NCBI RefSeq assembly: GCF_001437125.1
Contig: NZ_JQCA01000051.1
Span: 1 to 42,802 of the forward strand
Direction: 5' to 3'
From: Levilactobacillus paucivorans
Lineage (GTDB): Bacteria > Bacillota > Bacilli > Lactobacillales > Lactobacillaceae
DNA length: 42,802 nucleotides
The notes under the pieces were generated by a model, which was given only the letters and a program-made list of their open reading frames with translations, ran no database searches and was not told the origin of the DNA. Each line of letters starts with the position of its first letter. Position 1 is the first letter of the stretch. The translations under genes were made by a program, and so were the position numbers. Shown one piece after another: positions 15,750 through 23,431 of this stretch.

Positions 15750-17114
15750 ATGACGGGGAAGGCGACTAATTCAAGACGGATTCTTTTACTGACATCATTA
15801 GGTTTTTTCATGGCTATGATGGACGCAATGATTGTAACCACGGCTTCAACCGCAATTCGAATCGATTTTCACATTTCGGTGAGTACGCTCCAGTGGGCAT
15901 TGAATGCCTATAATATCACGATTGCGGCGGTCTTACTGGTTGGCGTTTCACTTGGCGAACGTTGGGGTAGGCGGCGAATTTACAATTGGGGCCTCCTAAT
16001 TTTTACGGTCGGTTCAGTTCTCTGTGCCTTAGCAACTAGTATCAACTGGTTGATTCTGGCCCGGATTGTTGAAGGTCTTGGAGCTTCGGTCATGACGCCG
16101 ATGTCGATGGCAATTCTCACAAATGCCATACCTGAAAGTCAACGGGGCCGTGCGCTGGGAATTTGGAGTGGGATTGGTGGCCTGGCTCTGATTGTGGGAC
16201 CATCCTTGGGTGGTTTCATTGTGGCTCAGTTAACATGGCAGTGGATCTTTTGGATTAACGTTCCGGTGGGCGTGCTAGCCATTCTCTTGTCCCAACGTTA
16301 TTTACCCGAAAGTCATGGTCAGAGTCATCCGATTAATCTTGGTGACAACCTCTTAATTATGGTGGCCATGGCTGGCTTGATTTGGGCATTATCTGCCACA
16401 ACTGGTCAGCTCAGCGGTGGCAAATTGAGCTGGGTACTGGTAGTTGGTTTGGTTAGTTTCGGGTGTGGGGCGTGGTTCTTCTTCCGCCAATCTCGCGAAG
16501 CGGCTCCAATGATGCCACTAAGCTTCTTTCGGGAAAGAAACTTTATTGGCGGAAATTTTGCCACCGCTTGCCTCTATGGATCGATGTATGGTGTGGTGTT
16601 CTTCCTGCCCCAGTATCTCCAACTGAGTCCTGGCGCTACGGCACTGAATGCAGGCTTAGAGTTGTTACCGTGGACGGGGACATTAGTTGTGGTAGCCCCC
16701 TTTGCTGGACGAGCAGTCGATAGACTTGGCGAACGGTGGGTGGCTACGCTAGGTTTAGTACTTCAGGGTCTAGGTTATTTGTTGATCGCCGTATGCGTTT
16801 ACAAAAGTTATAGCTGGTTAATTCTACCGCTAATGCTGGCAGGGGTTGGGTTGTCAATGGCTGGGCCAGCCTTGCAGAAGACCGTTCTGGGTGCCGTTCC
16901 ACGCTCAGCAATTGGCCAGGCTTCGGGAATCTATAATGTTTTTCGCTTGCTAGGTGGGGCATTAGGGACCACTGTTGCCGTGATGATTTTTTACCAGTTC
17001 CAGAGTGGGGATTTTGTTAGCGGATTCCATGCAACGATGCTTGGGACGGGCATGGTGTCCTTGCTGGGAGTATTGTGGTCATGGCGGTTACAGTCTAATG
17101 CGCATCGAAGTTAG
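15750..17114 (+). CDS. MFS drug:H+ antiporter, DHA2 (14-helix) family
   Basis: 454 aa with 14 hydrophobic segments, the DHA2 layout of QacA/EmrB-type efflux pumps. Motif A appears as GVSLGERWGRRRIYNWG (about 70-87), motif C-like GIWSGIGGLALIVGPSLGG (about 133-150) identifies an antiporter, and the helix-1 motif MMDAMIVTTASTAI is typical of DHA2 (MDxxIVNVA-like). Probably exports a toxic amphiphile; the substrate cannot be read. ATG follows AGGGAGA. The operator at 15701-15724 and the upstream ArsR gene suggest induction by the exported compound. Confidence 0.9.
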   Translation: MTGKATNSRRILLLTSLGFFMAMMDAMIVTTASTAIRIDFHISVSTLQWALNAYNITIAAVLLVGVSLGERWGRRRIYNWGLLIFTVGSVLCALATSINWLILARIVEGLGASVMTPMSMAILTNAIPESQRGRALGIWSGIGGLALIVGPSLGGFIVAQLTWQWIFWINVPVGVLAILLSQRYLPESHGQSHPINLGDNLLIMVAMAGLIWALSATTGQLSGGKLSWVLVVGLVSFGCGAWFFFRQSREAAPMMPLSFFRERNFIGGNFATACLYGSMYGVVFFLPQYLQLSPGATALNAGLELLPWTGTLVVVAPFAGRAVDRLGERWVATLGLVLQGLGYLLIAVCVYKSYSWLILPLMLAGVGLSMAGPALQKTVLGAVPRSAIGQASGIYNVFRLLGGALGTTVAVMIFYQFQSGDFVSGFHATMLGTGMVSLLGVLWSWRLQSNAHRS

Positions 17115-17494
17115 AGCAGGTTCAATTCAGTTTTTAAATCGATGCTAATTATGGCTGTTTTACATACAATCAGTTTTGATGGTTCTGTAGTGATAAGCAA
17201 ATCGACTTTTGCAAAAACCGCTAAATTGTATTAGGTCCGGTGGTTTATTGATTGTTGTTAAAATTGATTGTGGTCACGCAAAAATGTGATGTGGGGTGCG
17301 ATAGTTTTTTATCAGCGGTTCCTTCTTGACGACTTCCATTTCCTCGATTAGGCTTGAAATGAAGTGGTAATTGGCCGGGGTTTTCTTGAGACCTATCAAC
17401 AGGCATTACCGTTTATGCTTATCATGCCATTGACCGTTTTCAATTTTGAAAACGACGTGCTTATCATAGTCAGAACTAAACAGGGGGTGGTGTC
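17115..17494. other. Intergenic region ahead of the MmcQ-like gene
   Basis: 380 bases. No gene seen. It holds the palindrome and direct repeats described at 17416-17467. No clear terminator for the MFS gene; AT-rich and otherwise featureless. Confidence 0.5.
17416..17467. promoter_or_regulatory. 20-bp palindrome flanked by 10-bp direct repeats
   Basis: CGTTTTCAA and TTGAAAACG (17435-17454) are perfect arms around TT. TGCTTATCAT occurs on each side, at 17416-17425 and 17458-17467, 42 bases apart (four helical turns). The second copy may double as a -10 (TATCAT). A regulator site for the downstream gene is likely. Confidence 0.55.
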
Positions 17495-17842
17495 GTGGAA
17501 ATGACAAAAGAGGACTTGATTAAATTCAGTAGTCAGGGTAGGCAGGTGGTCGTCGATGAACCTTTCAATAATCCAGCGCATCGGAATCAAATTATTTTCG
17601 ACGCAATGCGGCATTCAACAAGTAAAAAAATATTTGGTCTAGCTTATCATAACGATGAAGGCTTATACCTGGATCTCAAGTGTGAGACGGGGAAGATTGA
17701 TGAGTTGGTTGCGAACTTCCCCTATATCTTGGCGGGGAAGCATTTCACCAAACAACATTGGATTACCCTGGATATTCACCAAATGACGTCGAAGGCCGAA
17801 CTGACCAATCTAGTGGATGCGAGTTACCGATTGACGGAATAG
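17495..17842 (+). CDS. MmcQ/YjbR-family (DUF419) protein
   Basis: 115 aa, family-typical length. The C-terminal half has the signature LDLKCETGKIDELVANFPYILAGKHFTKQHWITLDIHQ followed by LVDASYRLT. The fold is a CyaY-like DNA-binding-type alpha/beta sandwich; biological role unsettled. GTG 17495 is preferred: GGGGGTGG lies about seven bases before it, and the family starts near here; ATG 17501 is the alternative. A terminator follows at 17883-17910. Confidence 0.85.
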   Translation: MEMTKEDLIKFSSQGRQVVVDEPFNNPAHRNQIIFDAMRHSTSKKIFGLAYHNDEGLYLDLKCETGKIDELVANFPYILAGKHFTKQHWITLDIHQMTSKAELTNLVDASYRLTE

Positions 17843-17882
17843 TCAGGTCAATCGTTGTGGAAGTTGCGAATAAAAGATACAT

Positions 17883-17910
17883 AAAAATCCTCCATTAAGG
17901 AGGATTTTTT
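17883..17910. terminator. Bidirectional terminator (MmcQ-like gene / xerS)
   Basis: AAATCCTCC/GGAGGATTT 9-bp stem with a 5-base loop, T6 on the + side and a run of A (T on minus) on the other, between convergent genes. Confidence 0.9.
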
Positions 17911-17955
17911 GGTAATCGTCGTTATATTTGGAAATATTAAGGAATCCGCGCAGGT

Positions 17956-19020
17956 CTACATTTTCTCCAGTCCCTGCCGTTGTTCCTCATCGATGATGTG
18001 GGTATACAGGCCCGTCGCACTCGTGGAGTTCTGACCGAGCTGAGTGGCCACGAGCTGTTCATTTTTGGTGGCCAGGTAGAGTTTTGAGGCTAAGGTGTGG
18101 CGAAGCTTGTGGGGCGTGATACGGACCTTAAAGGCGGCCGAGTATTTGGCGACCATCTTTTCAATGGAGTTGGCCTGCATCCGTGATGCTTGGCCCCGGT
18201 AGCTACTTAGGAACAGGGCCCGATCGCTATTCGTGGCGTGGTAAATAGCTGTTCGGTGTTCTAGGTAATCTTGAATATAGGGTAGTGTCCAGGGAGCAAT
18301 GGGGACTGTGTCTCGTTGGCCACCCTTGCGAACAACACCGATGGTGCCCGTCTTGAGATTCAGATGGCGGAGATCAGCGTTTGCGGCTTCGGAAACGCGT
18401 AGGCCACTGCCGAGTAATAAGGCATTGATCGCGAGATCGCGGACCTTATCACGATGGAAATACCGCTGTTTGGCAGGTGAAAGCTGCTCCCCATATTTGC
18501 GATCGATGAATTCCAGGTAGTCATGGTCGGTATTACCCAGCATCAGCTTGGATTTCAGATTGGCCGCACGAGTCGCATAGGTTTCACTGGTTCTGACCAG
18601 GGCAATCTTATGCATGACGTTACGATCGAAGTAGGCTTCACCATGCTCGTCTTCCGTGTCCTCTGTAAGGTACTTAAATAGCGATGAGAGGGCATTTAGG
18701 GAGCGGTTAATGGTCGGATGAGTTCGACTGCCAGGAGCGCCTGTGAGCTTCGTCTGATTCAATAGAGCAGACTTATATAATTCGACCGTCTCTTTTTTTA
18801 AGGTGGCTAAGACCTGAATATCAATATCGGCGGGGTGGGCGGCCGAAGTCAGGCCCTCACTGATGAGCCAGTTAAAGAAACGGCGGTATTCAGTCAGGTA
18901 TTGATACAATGTTGCCGGGGAGAGAGGCACAGTAGCCTTGGCCTGATAGTATTCTTGAACGTACCAGGGCGCATTGGCCAGTTCTTCATTGATTAATTTT
19001 AAGTAGTGTTGTTTTTCCAT
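17956..19020 (-). CDS. xerS: Tyrosine recombinase XerS
   Basis: 354 aa, matching XerS (about 356 aa) rather than XerC/D (about 300). The N-terminal NAPWYVQEYYQAKATVPLSPATLYQYLTEYRRFFNWL is the XerS core-binding domain. Catalytic residues: Arg208 (GSGLRVSEA), Lys232 (VVRKGGQRD), His304 and Arg307 (HKLRHTLAS), and nucleophile Tyr339 (GLYTHI). The usual second His or Trp is Gln330 in LGQNST. In streptococci XerS resolves chromosome dimers alone at a dif site beside its gene. ATG 19020 follows GGAGG by eight bases. Upstream are a LexA-like box, a promoter, a 40-bp palindrome and, 0.95 kb away, a canonical dif. Confidence 0.9.
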   Translation of the reverse strand: MEKQHYLKLINEELANAPWYVQEYYQAKATVPLSPATLYQYLTEYRRFFNWLISEGLTSAAHPADIDIQVLATLKKETVELYKSALLNQTKLTGAPGSRTHPTINRSLNALSSLFKYLTEDTEDEHGEAYFDRNVMHKIALVRTSETYATRAANLKSKLMLGNTDHDYLEFIDRKYGEQLSPAKQRYFHRDKVRDLAINALLLGSGLRVSEAANADLRHLNLKTGTIGVVRKGGQRDTVPIAPWTLPYIQDYLEHRTAIYHATNSDRALFLSSYRGQASRMQANSIEKMVAKYSAAFKVRITPHKLRHTLASKLYLATKNEQLVATQLGQNSTSATGLYTHIIDEEQRQGLEKM

Positions 19021-19033
19021 AGAAGTGGCCTCC

Positions 19034-19087
19034 AAACATATGTTCTCGTATAGCCACTATGATACCGAGAATTGAGATAATTAGCAA
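19034..19087 (-). promoter_or_regulatory. xerS promoter with LexA-like box
   Basis: Minus strand TTGCTA (19087-19082), 17 bases, TATCAT (19064-19059). At 19045-19034 the minus strand reads GAACATATGTTT, one mismatch from GAAC-N4-GTTC, about 7-18 bases after the expected transcription start and next to the ribosome site. Confidence 0.55.
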
Positions 19088-19110
19088 GTCCCCCGCTCGT
19101 TTTAAAATGT

Positions 19111-19150
19111 GACTACTCTCTTTAAAATATTTGTTTTAATGAAAGTAGTC
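19111..19150. repeat. 40-bp imperfect palindrome beside xerS
   Basis: GACTACT (19111-19117) and AGTAGTC (19144-19150) flank TTTAAAAT and GTTTTAA. Of 18 pairs, 15 are Watson-Crick, one is G-T and two mismatch, around a 4-base centre. The right arm, TTTTAATGAA, recalls the streptococcal XerS dif arm TTTTCATGAA as I remember it. It is either a second Xer site or an operator. It is upstream of the xerS promoter. Confidence 0.5.
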
Positions 19151-19974
19151 AGCTGGTTTGATTGCGAGACCCTGATTGAGAAGATCAGTCGTAGCACGTG
19201 ATATCCTTGTAATACCAGTGTTTAGCGTGCCTTTGGTGGATCAATCCTTAACCTAGATCGTAGCAATATGGTACTGCTCGCTGTTACGAAAATGACCACA
19301 AAGCCCGATTTTACAAGGTTTTAAACGCTTTAATGACGTTGAAAATAAGTGTATATCATCTTATATGTCCAGTTGATAAGACCATCGAATATGGTTGTCT
19401 GATAGTTGTTGGGACGCCTGATCCACACCAGTTCAGCAAGGCTAAAGTACTTGACCTGGTCAATGACGACATCAGGTTCACTTGACCATGACATGACCGG
19501 CTTCATATCAGCAATGAGCCCCAGAACGCTAGGCAATTAATTGGGTGGCGACCTTCAGGATACCCAACCAAACCAGTTACCGGTTTATTGATTTTGGATG
19601 TTGACTCTAAGCACACGTTCAAGAATTAGATGGAGACCTCATCATGAGAATTGCGTAGAATGCGCCTCTAAAAGTAGTGTTTTGAGGTAAATAGACGTGT
19701 TAGCAACTGATGTGCTAGATTACCTAGACGTTACCTGGAAAAGGTTAAATCGATACTTACCAACAGGATGAGTCATGGTGAATCTCAGTTTAGTAGAACG
19801 TGTTTGCGTTTTCCTGCGGGATGACCATTCGGCTGGAACCTATAAGTTGTTGTCAGCAAACAGCAACTGTTGCGAACTTGTCGTTAATGATATGAGAATG
19901 ATAATTTAAGCTGACAGGATAAAGCGAAGAAAGGGAACGGCAATTCCAGCCCCTAAATGCAATTAATTTCTCTA

Positions 19975-20002
19975 CTTTACATAATATATATTATCGAAAG
20001 TA
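19975..20002 (-). other. dif: dif site (chromosome dimer resolution)
   Basis: Read on the minus strand, the 28 bases match B. subtilis dif (recalled as ACTTCCTAGAA, TATATA, TTATGTAAACT) at 24 positions. The right arm here is TTATGTAAAGT and the core ATAATATATATTAT is uninterrupted. The four differences are all outside the centre and right-arm core. The outer flanks extend the symmetry (TCTACTTT/AAAGTAGA). It lies in gene-free DNA at the point where the coding strand switches, 0.95 kb upstream of xerS. Confidence 0.87.
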
Positions 20003-20086
20003 GACCTGAAGTCCTTGAAAGTGACCTTATGCTTCGATCTTCCAATTCATTCGTTCTTTAAGTCGTCATTAATCATTCCAACCGAT

Positions 20087-20530
20087 TTAAAGTTTCCCTA
20101 GCTCGTTTAAAATGCGTTTTGTAATTGGCGTTAAGTCATCTGGCAATGCTGTCATTGAAAAATAACCAATCGTTTCGATTTCTGAACTCGTGACGTTTTG
20201 CTGACCCGTTGCTGTCATTTTATAAACGGCAGTTACTGAATCAATCTGGTCTTGGTTCGGATATGTGTATTGCATGCCAGCACCACTGACAACCGTCAGC
20301 AAGCTTGGCTGCTGACCAACCAATCCGGTTTCCTCGTGTAATTCCCGTTGTGCGGTGGTCACCAGTGACTCGTTAAGCTCCTTCGATCCAGCCGGTAAGC
20401 CCCATAACTGATTATCGGTTCGTTTAACGAGCAGTAATTGCTGCTGATTGCTAGTTACAAATGCCGCTGCACCAACCACAATCAAGGGCCGTGAACCGGT
20501 CACTTTTCTTAGATCTAGCACGTATCCCAT
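20087..20530 (-). CDS. Nudix hydrolase
   Basis: 147 aa with a complete Nudix box at residues 48-70 (G-x5-E-x7-REL-x-EE-x-GL: GSKELNE...RELHEETGL). These enzymes cleave nucleoside diphosphates linked to another group, such as oxidised dNTPs, ADP-ribose or NADH. The region before the box (LLLVKRTDNQLWGLPAG) is standard. No specificity motif is obvious. ATG has GGAGG upstream (minus GAGGTGTCTTA). It follows msrA on the same strand beyond a strong terminator, so it has its own transcript. A role beside msrBA in oxidative damage clean-up is an inference from position. Confidence 0.9.
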   Translation of the reverse strand: MGYVLDLRKVTGSRPLIVVGAAAFVTSNQQQLLLVKRTDNQLWGLPAGSKELNESLVTTAQRELHEETGLVGQQPSLLTVVSGAGMQYTYPNQDQIDSVTAVYKMTATGQQNVTSSEIETIGYFSMTALPDDLTPITKRILNELGKL

Positions 20531-20568
20531 TAAGACACCTCCGATGAATTTAAATTAATTGTAACATG

Positions 20569-20602
20569 CAAAAAGTGGCCTTACTAGTCCAGTAAGGCCA
20601 CT
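20569..20602 (-). terminator. Terminator of msrB-msrA operon
   Basis: Perfect 12-bp stem AGTGGCCTTACT/AGTAAGGCCACT with a 5-base loop; T run on the minus strand. Confidence 0.92.
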
Positions 20603-20610
20603 CATTCAAG

Positions 20611-21138
20611 CTATTCTTGGGTCCAATGCTGCTTAATGAAGTCCTCACGGCCGCCCATTTCCTCAATTTGGTAGCGGAATGGGTTCTTACGGTAGAAGTC
20701 CTGGTGTTCTTCCTCGGCCGGATAGAACGGTTGGACGTCCTCAATAGTCGTCACGATTGGGTCATCGAACTGGCCACTGGCAGCTAATTTAGCCTTAGAG
20801 GCCTCGGCTACCTGCCGTTGTTCCGGACTGTTGACGAAGATGACAGGTCGATAGCTGTCACCGCGGTCTTGGAACTGGCCACTGGCATCGGTCGGATCCG
20901 TTTGTCGCCAGTAGATCTCGACGAGGTCGGCATAACTAATGATGGCTGGGTCAAAGGTAATCTCAACGGCTTCGGTATGCCCAGTTGTATGGCTGGCAAC
21001 GTCGGCGTATGTGGGATTGACCGTGTGACCACCCGTATAGCCGGAAACCACGCTCTTGATGCCGGGTTGGGTGTCGAATGGCCGAACCATGCACCAGAAA
21101 CAACCACCGGCGAATATTGCTGTCTGTGTCTCACTCAT
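20611..21138 (-). CDS. msrA: Peptide-methionine (S)-S-oxide reductase MsrA
   Basis: 175 aa. The GGCFWC motif near the N-terminus (Cys13 catalytic), [15 protein letters not shown] and [11 protein letters not shown] are diagnostic, with [12 protein letters not shown] at the end. It repairs methionine-S-sulfoxide in proteins, using thioredoxin for reduction. ATG 21138 has AAGGAG (partly over the msrB stop, 12 bases upstream). The GTG nine bases earlier lies in that site. Second gene of an msrB-msrA operon, which handles both sulfoxide epimers. Confidence 0.95.
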   Translation of the reverse strand: MSETQTAIFAGGCFWCMVRPFDTQPGIKSVVSGYTGGHTVNPTYADVASHTTGHTEAVEITFDPAIISYADLVEIYWRQTDPTDASGQFQDRGDSYRPVIFVNSPEQRQVAEASKAKLAASGQFDDPIVTTIEDVQPFYPAEEEHQDFYRKNPFRYQIEEMGGREDFIKQHWTQE

Positions 21139-21150
21139 TGTCGTCACTCC

Positions 21151-21597
21151 TTATTTGTTGGGAAAGAGGCTCTCAAAACCATGATAACCCTTGGCCTCTA
21201 ACTGATCTGCTGGAATAAACTTCAGGGCAGCGGAATTGATGCAGTAGCGAAGGCCCCCACGATCCTGGGGGCCGTCGTTAAAGACGTGTCCCAGATGGGA
21301 ATGAGCATCGGCACTGGTGACTTCCTGACGAACCATGCCAAATGAGTGATCGGTATGTTCCTGAACATTAGCGGCATCGATTGGTTTCGTAAAGGATGGC
21401 CAGCCACAACCGGCATCATATTTATCGGTCGAACTGAACAGTGGCTGTCCGCTGACGACGTCCACGTAAATGCCAACCTCGTTAAATTGGTCATACTTCC
21501 CGGTAAAGGCGGGTTCTGTGGCCGCGTTCTGCGTCACTGCAAACTCCTCGGTGGTCAGTCGTTGCCGTAAGTCTTCTTTTGATTCGTTTGAATTCAT
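21151..21597 (-). CDS. msrB: Peptide-methionine (R)-S-oxide reductase MsrB
   Basis: 148 aa. Catalytic Cys119 in [13 protein letters not shown], resolving-type Cys64 in DAGCGWPSF, and [12 protein letters not shown]. It lacks the two CxxC zinc pairs, so it belongs to the zinc-free MsrB form common in lactobacilli. It reduces methionine-R-sulfoxide. ATG follows GGAGGAA by seven bases. First gene of the operon with msrA, whose start is 12 bases after this stop. Confidence 0.95.
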   Translation of the reverse strand: MNSNESKEDLRQRLTTEEFAVTQNAATEPAFTGKYDQFNEVGIYVDVVSGQPLFSSTDKYDAGCGWPSFTKPIDAANVQEHTDHSFGMVRQEVTSADAHSHLGHVFNDGPQDRGGLRYCINSAALKFIPADQLEAKGYHGFESLFPNK

Positions 21598-21700
21598 TAG
21601 AATTCCTCCAATCGGTTGTGTACAATTGATTACTCCTTCAGTTTAAAGGTTTTCCTGTAAAAGGCAATTAATTAGCTTGTAAAGGACGAACACACCTCAC

Positions 21701-21737
21701 AAAAACACCTCACCATTAGTCGTGGTAAGGTGTTTTT
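21701..21737 (-). terminator. Terminator of the metalloprotease gene
   Basis: AAAAACACCT and AGGTGTTTTT pair around an inner ACC/GGT stem. The symmetrical A/T runs would allow it to work both ways. Confidence 0.88.
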
Positions 21738-21755
21738 AGAGAATCGTTTAAGTGT

Positions 21756-22331
21756 CTAGTTGGTCTGCCCAGCTGGTGTCTGATAACGAGCCTTGACGCC
21801 ATTGATATCAACCTTCTGAATGCCAACGGCACGGTTACGGTAGTACATCACGCTCTTAGTAGATGGGTTGTGGGCTAATCCCATGGCGTGGCCTAATTCA
21901 TGTTCAGCAACGTGAATGGCATCGGACCGCGAGTAATCGTATTCCTTAATTAGACGAGCGTTCAGTAGTGAGTTGACGGAGACAAAGTAGTTATCACGGG
22001 CCCAAAATTCAGTTAACCCGACATCGTTTCCCATTTTCTTGGATTCACGCTTAGAAGCGATCCCCAAAGTAATCTGGGCCTTGCTGGCGGAACTAGTCTT
22101 AAACTTGAATGCCCCGGTTGCGTTCCAGGCATCGATGGCAGACCGCCAAATCGACTTGTAATAATCCGATTTAGTGGTAATCACATAGGTCGCATGGTCT
22201 TTCGCGAACCGCTGCGCCCCGAATGGTGTGGTTGTTGCCGCCGAAGCAACAATCCCACCGATTTGGCTGACAAAAAGACCCACTGTTACTAACGTCGTTA
22301 AAGCTTTACGGTACCATGCACTTCTTGTCAT
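21756..22331 (-). CDS. Secreted matrixin-type zinc metalloprotease
   Basis: 191 aa. Signal peptide (basic start, core ALTTLVTVGLFVSQIGGIV, likely cut after ASA) followed by a bare catalytic domain. Zinc motif HExxHxxGxxH at 144-154 (EHELGHAMGLAHN) and the Met-turn SVMYY (Met162) place it with metzincins of the M10A matrixin type. There is no propeptide cysteine switch, hemopexin or wall anchor, so it is probably a small released protease. ATG 22331 follows AAGGG by seven bases; TATAAT at 22385-22390 (minus) is its -10. Targets unknown; autolysin or surface-protein processing is possible. Confidence 0.88.
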   Translation of the reverse strand: MTRSAWYRKALTTLVTVGLFVSQIGGIVASAATTTPFGAQRFAKDHATYVITTKSDYYKSIWRSAIDAWNATGAFKFKTSSASKAQITLGIASKRESKKMGNDVGLTEFWARDNYFVSVNSLLNARLIKEYDYSRSDAIHVAEHELGHAMGLAHNPSTKSVMYYRNRAVGIQKVDINGVKARYQTPAGQTN

Positions 22332-22384
22332 GCAGAATCCCTTCTTCTCTAAGGGAATGTGCCTAACGGCTACCATCGGTCAGT

Positions 22385-22390
22385 ATTATA
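22385..22390 (-). promoter_or_regulatory. -10 box of the metalloprotease gene
   Basis: TATAAT on the minus strand, 54 bases before ATG; the -35 (TTCGGC region) is weak. Confidence 0.5.
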
Positions 22391-22412
22391 GCAAGGTCGG
22401 GTTTTCTTGCCG

Positions 22413-22451
22413 AAAAAAAACGCTTATTGAAGAATAGTTTCTTCAATAAGC
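22413..22451 (-). terminator. Terminator of ppaC
   Basis: Perfect 13-bp stem GCTTATTGAAGAA/TTCTTCAATAAGC with a 4-base loop, followed on the minus strand by G and eight T residues. Confidence 0.93.
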
Positions 22452-22467
22452 ATTTAATCTCAATAAT

Positions 22468-23397
22468 TTAAGCGTTAAAAGCTTCAGTCAATGGCGGCAC
22501 AACTTGCTTCTTCCGGGAAACAACACCAGGAAGACTAGCACGGTTGTCAGCCAGCTTTGTGTTAAAGGCCTTTTCAACGACATCCTTAGGTTCACCGGCA
22601 ACGATGAGTTCGGAGTCACTGTTCAACACGTTAGTTGCTAAGGTAATGAATAAGTCGTAGCCTTCGCTAGCGATTTCGTCTTGCATAGCTTTTTCCAAGC
22701 CAGCTTGACGGGAGATCACATCGTCCAAGTCAACGGTGTTGATTTGGCCAATACGTACGCTGTGACCATTCATGTCAAAGGACTTTGCGTCCCCATCGAT
22801 TAATTCCTTGTCGCTCTTAGCCGCCAGATTAGTACCAGCCTTAAGCATGGCAATCCCGTAACTTTGAACGTCGACATCAGCAATTTCTGCTAAGGCGCGA
22901 ACGGCTTCGCGGTCTTTGTCGGTCGTGGTTGGCGATTGTAATAACAAGGTGTCAGAAATGATAGCTGAAAGCATCAGACCTGCTAACTTAGCAGGAATTT
23001 CAATCTTAGCTTCGTCGAACATTTCCGTTAAGATCGTGCTGACACAACCCACTGGTTCTGCACGGTAGTACAGAGGGGCATCAGTGTGGAAGTTGGCAAT
23101 CCGGTGATGGTCAACGACGAAGGTTACTTGAACCTTGTCTAAGTCCGAAACACTTTGTTGTGCTTCGTTGTGGTCAACTAACATCACTTGGTCGACTTCG
23201 TTAGAAACCGTCTTAACGACCCGTGGTGCTGGTTCGTCGAAGTGGTTCAAGACGTAGTTGGTTTCCATGTTAGGTTCGCCTAAGGCAACCGCTTCAACGT
23301 CATAACCGCGTTGGGTTTGGTAGTAGGCAAAGGCTTTGGCAGCAACAATTGCGTCCGTATCAGGATTCTGGTGACCGAAAATTAAGGCTTTACTCAT
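22468..23397 (-). CDS. ppaC: Manganese-dependent inorganic pyrophosphatase
   Basis: 309 aa, DHH-family (family II) pyrophosphatase, which hydrolyses pyrophosphate released by biosynthesis. N-terminal domain: [14 protein letters not shown] (metal ligands His9, Asp13, Asp15), LVDHNE and VVDHHR (the DHH motif). C-terminal DHHA2 domain ends with the substrate-binding [10 protein letters not shown]. Full length with a strong AGGAG ribosome site and its own terminator. It directly follows, on the same strand, the broken LysR gene. Confidence 0.96.
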   Translation of the reverse strand: MSKALIFGHQNPDTDAIVAAKAFAYYQTQRGYDVEAVALGEPNMETNYVLNHFDEPAPRVVKTVSNEVDQVMLVDHNEAQQSVSDLDKVQVTFVVDHHRIANFHTDAPLYYRAEPVGCVSTILTEMFDEAKIEIPAKLAGLMLSAIISDTLLLQSPTTTDKDREAVRALAEIADVDVQSYGIAMLKAGTNLAAKSDKELIDGDAKSFDMNGHSVRIGQINTVDLDDVISRQAGLEKAMQDEIASEGYDLFITLATNVLNSDSELIVAGEPKDVVEKAFNTKLADNRASLPGVVSRKKQVVPPLTEAFNA

Positions 23398-23431
23398 TGA
23401 AAAAACTCCTTTAACAAATAGATTTTTAGGT

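Larger units (their letters stand above)
19021..20086. other. Gene-free kilobase at the presumed replication terminus
   Basis: 1066 bases between xerS and the Nudix gene. Apart from the xerS promoter region, the palindrome at 19111-19150 and the dif site at 19975-20002, I see no gene. A 68-codon minus frame (19330-19536) starts with TTG right after a stop and has no ribosome site. The rest looks like decayed sequence. Confidence 0.6.

Noticed and set aside
19044-19070. Inverted repeat TCTCGTAT/ATACCGAGA considered as the XerS dif site
   Set aside because: It contains a bulge, overlaps the xerS -10 and does not resemble known dif arms; the sites at 19111 and 19975 are better.
19330-19536. 68-codon minus frame in the terminus region
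   Set aside because: It starts with TTG directly after a stop, has no ribosome site or promoter, and shows no family resemblance.
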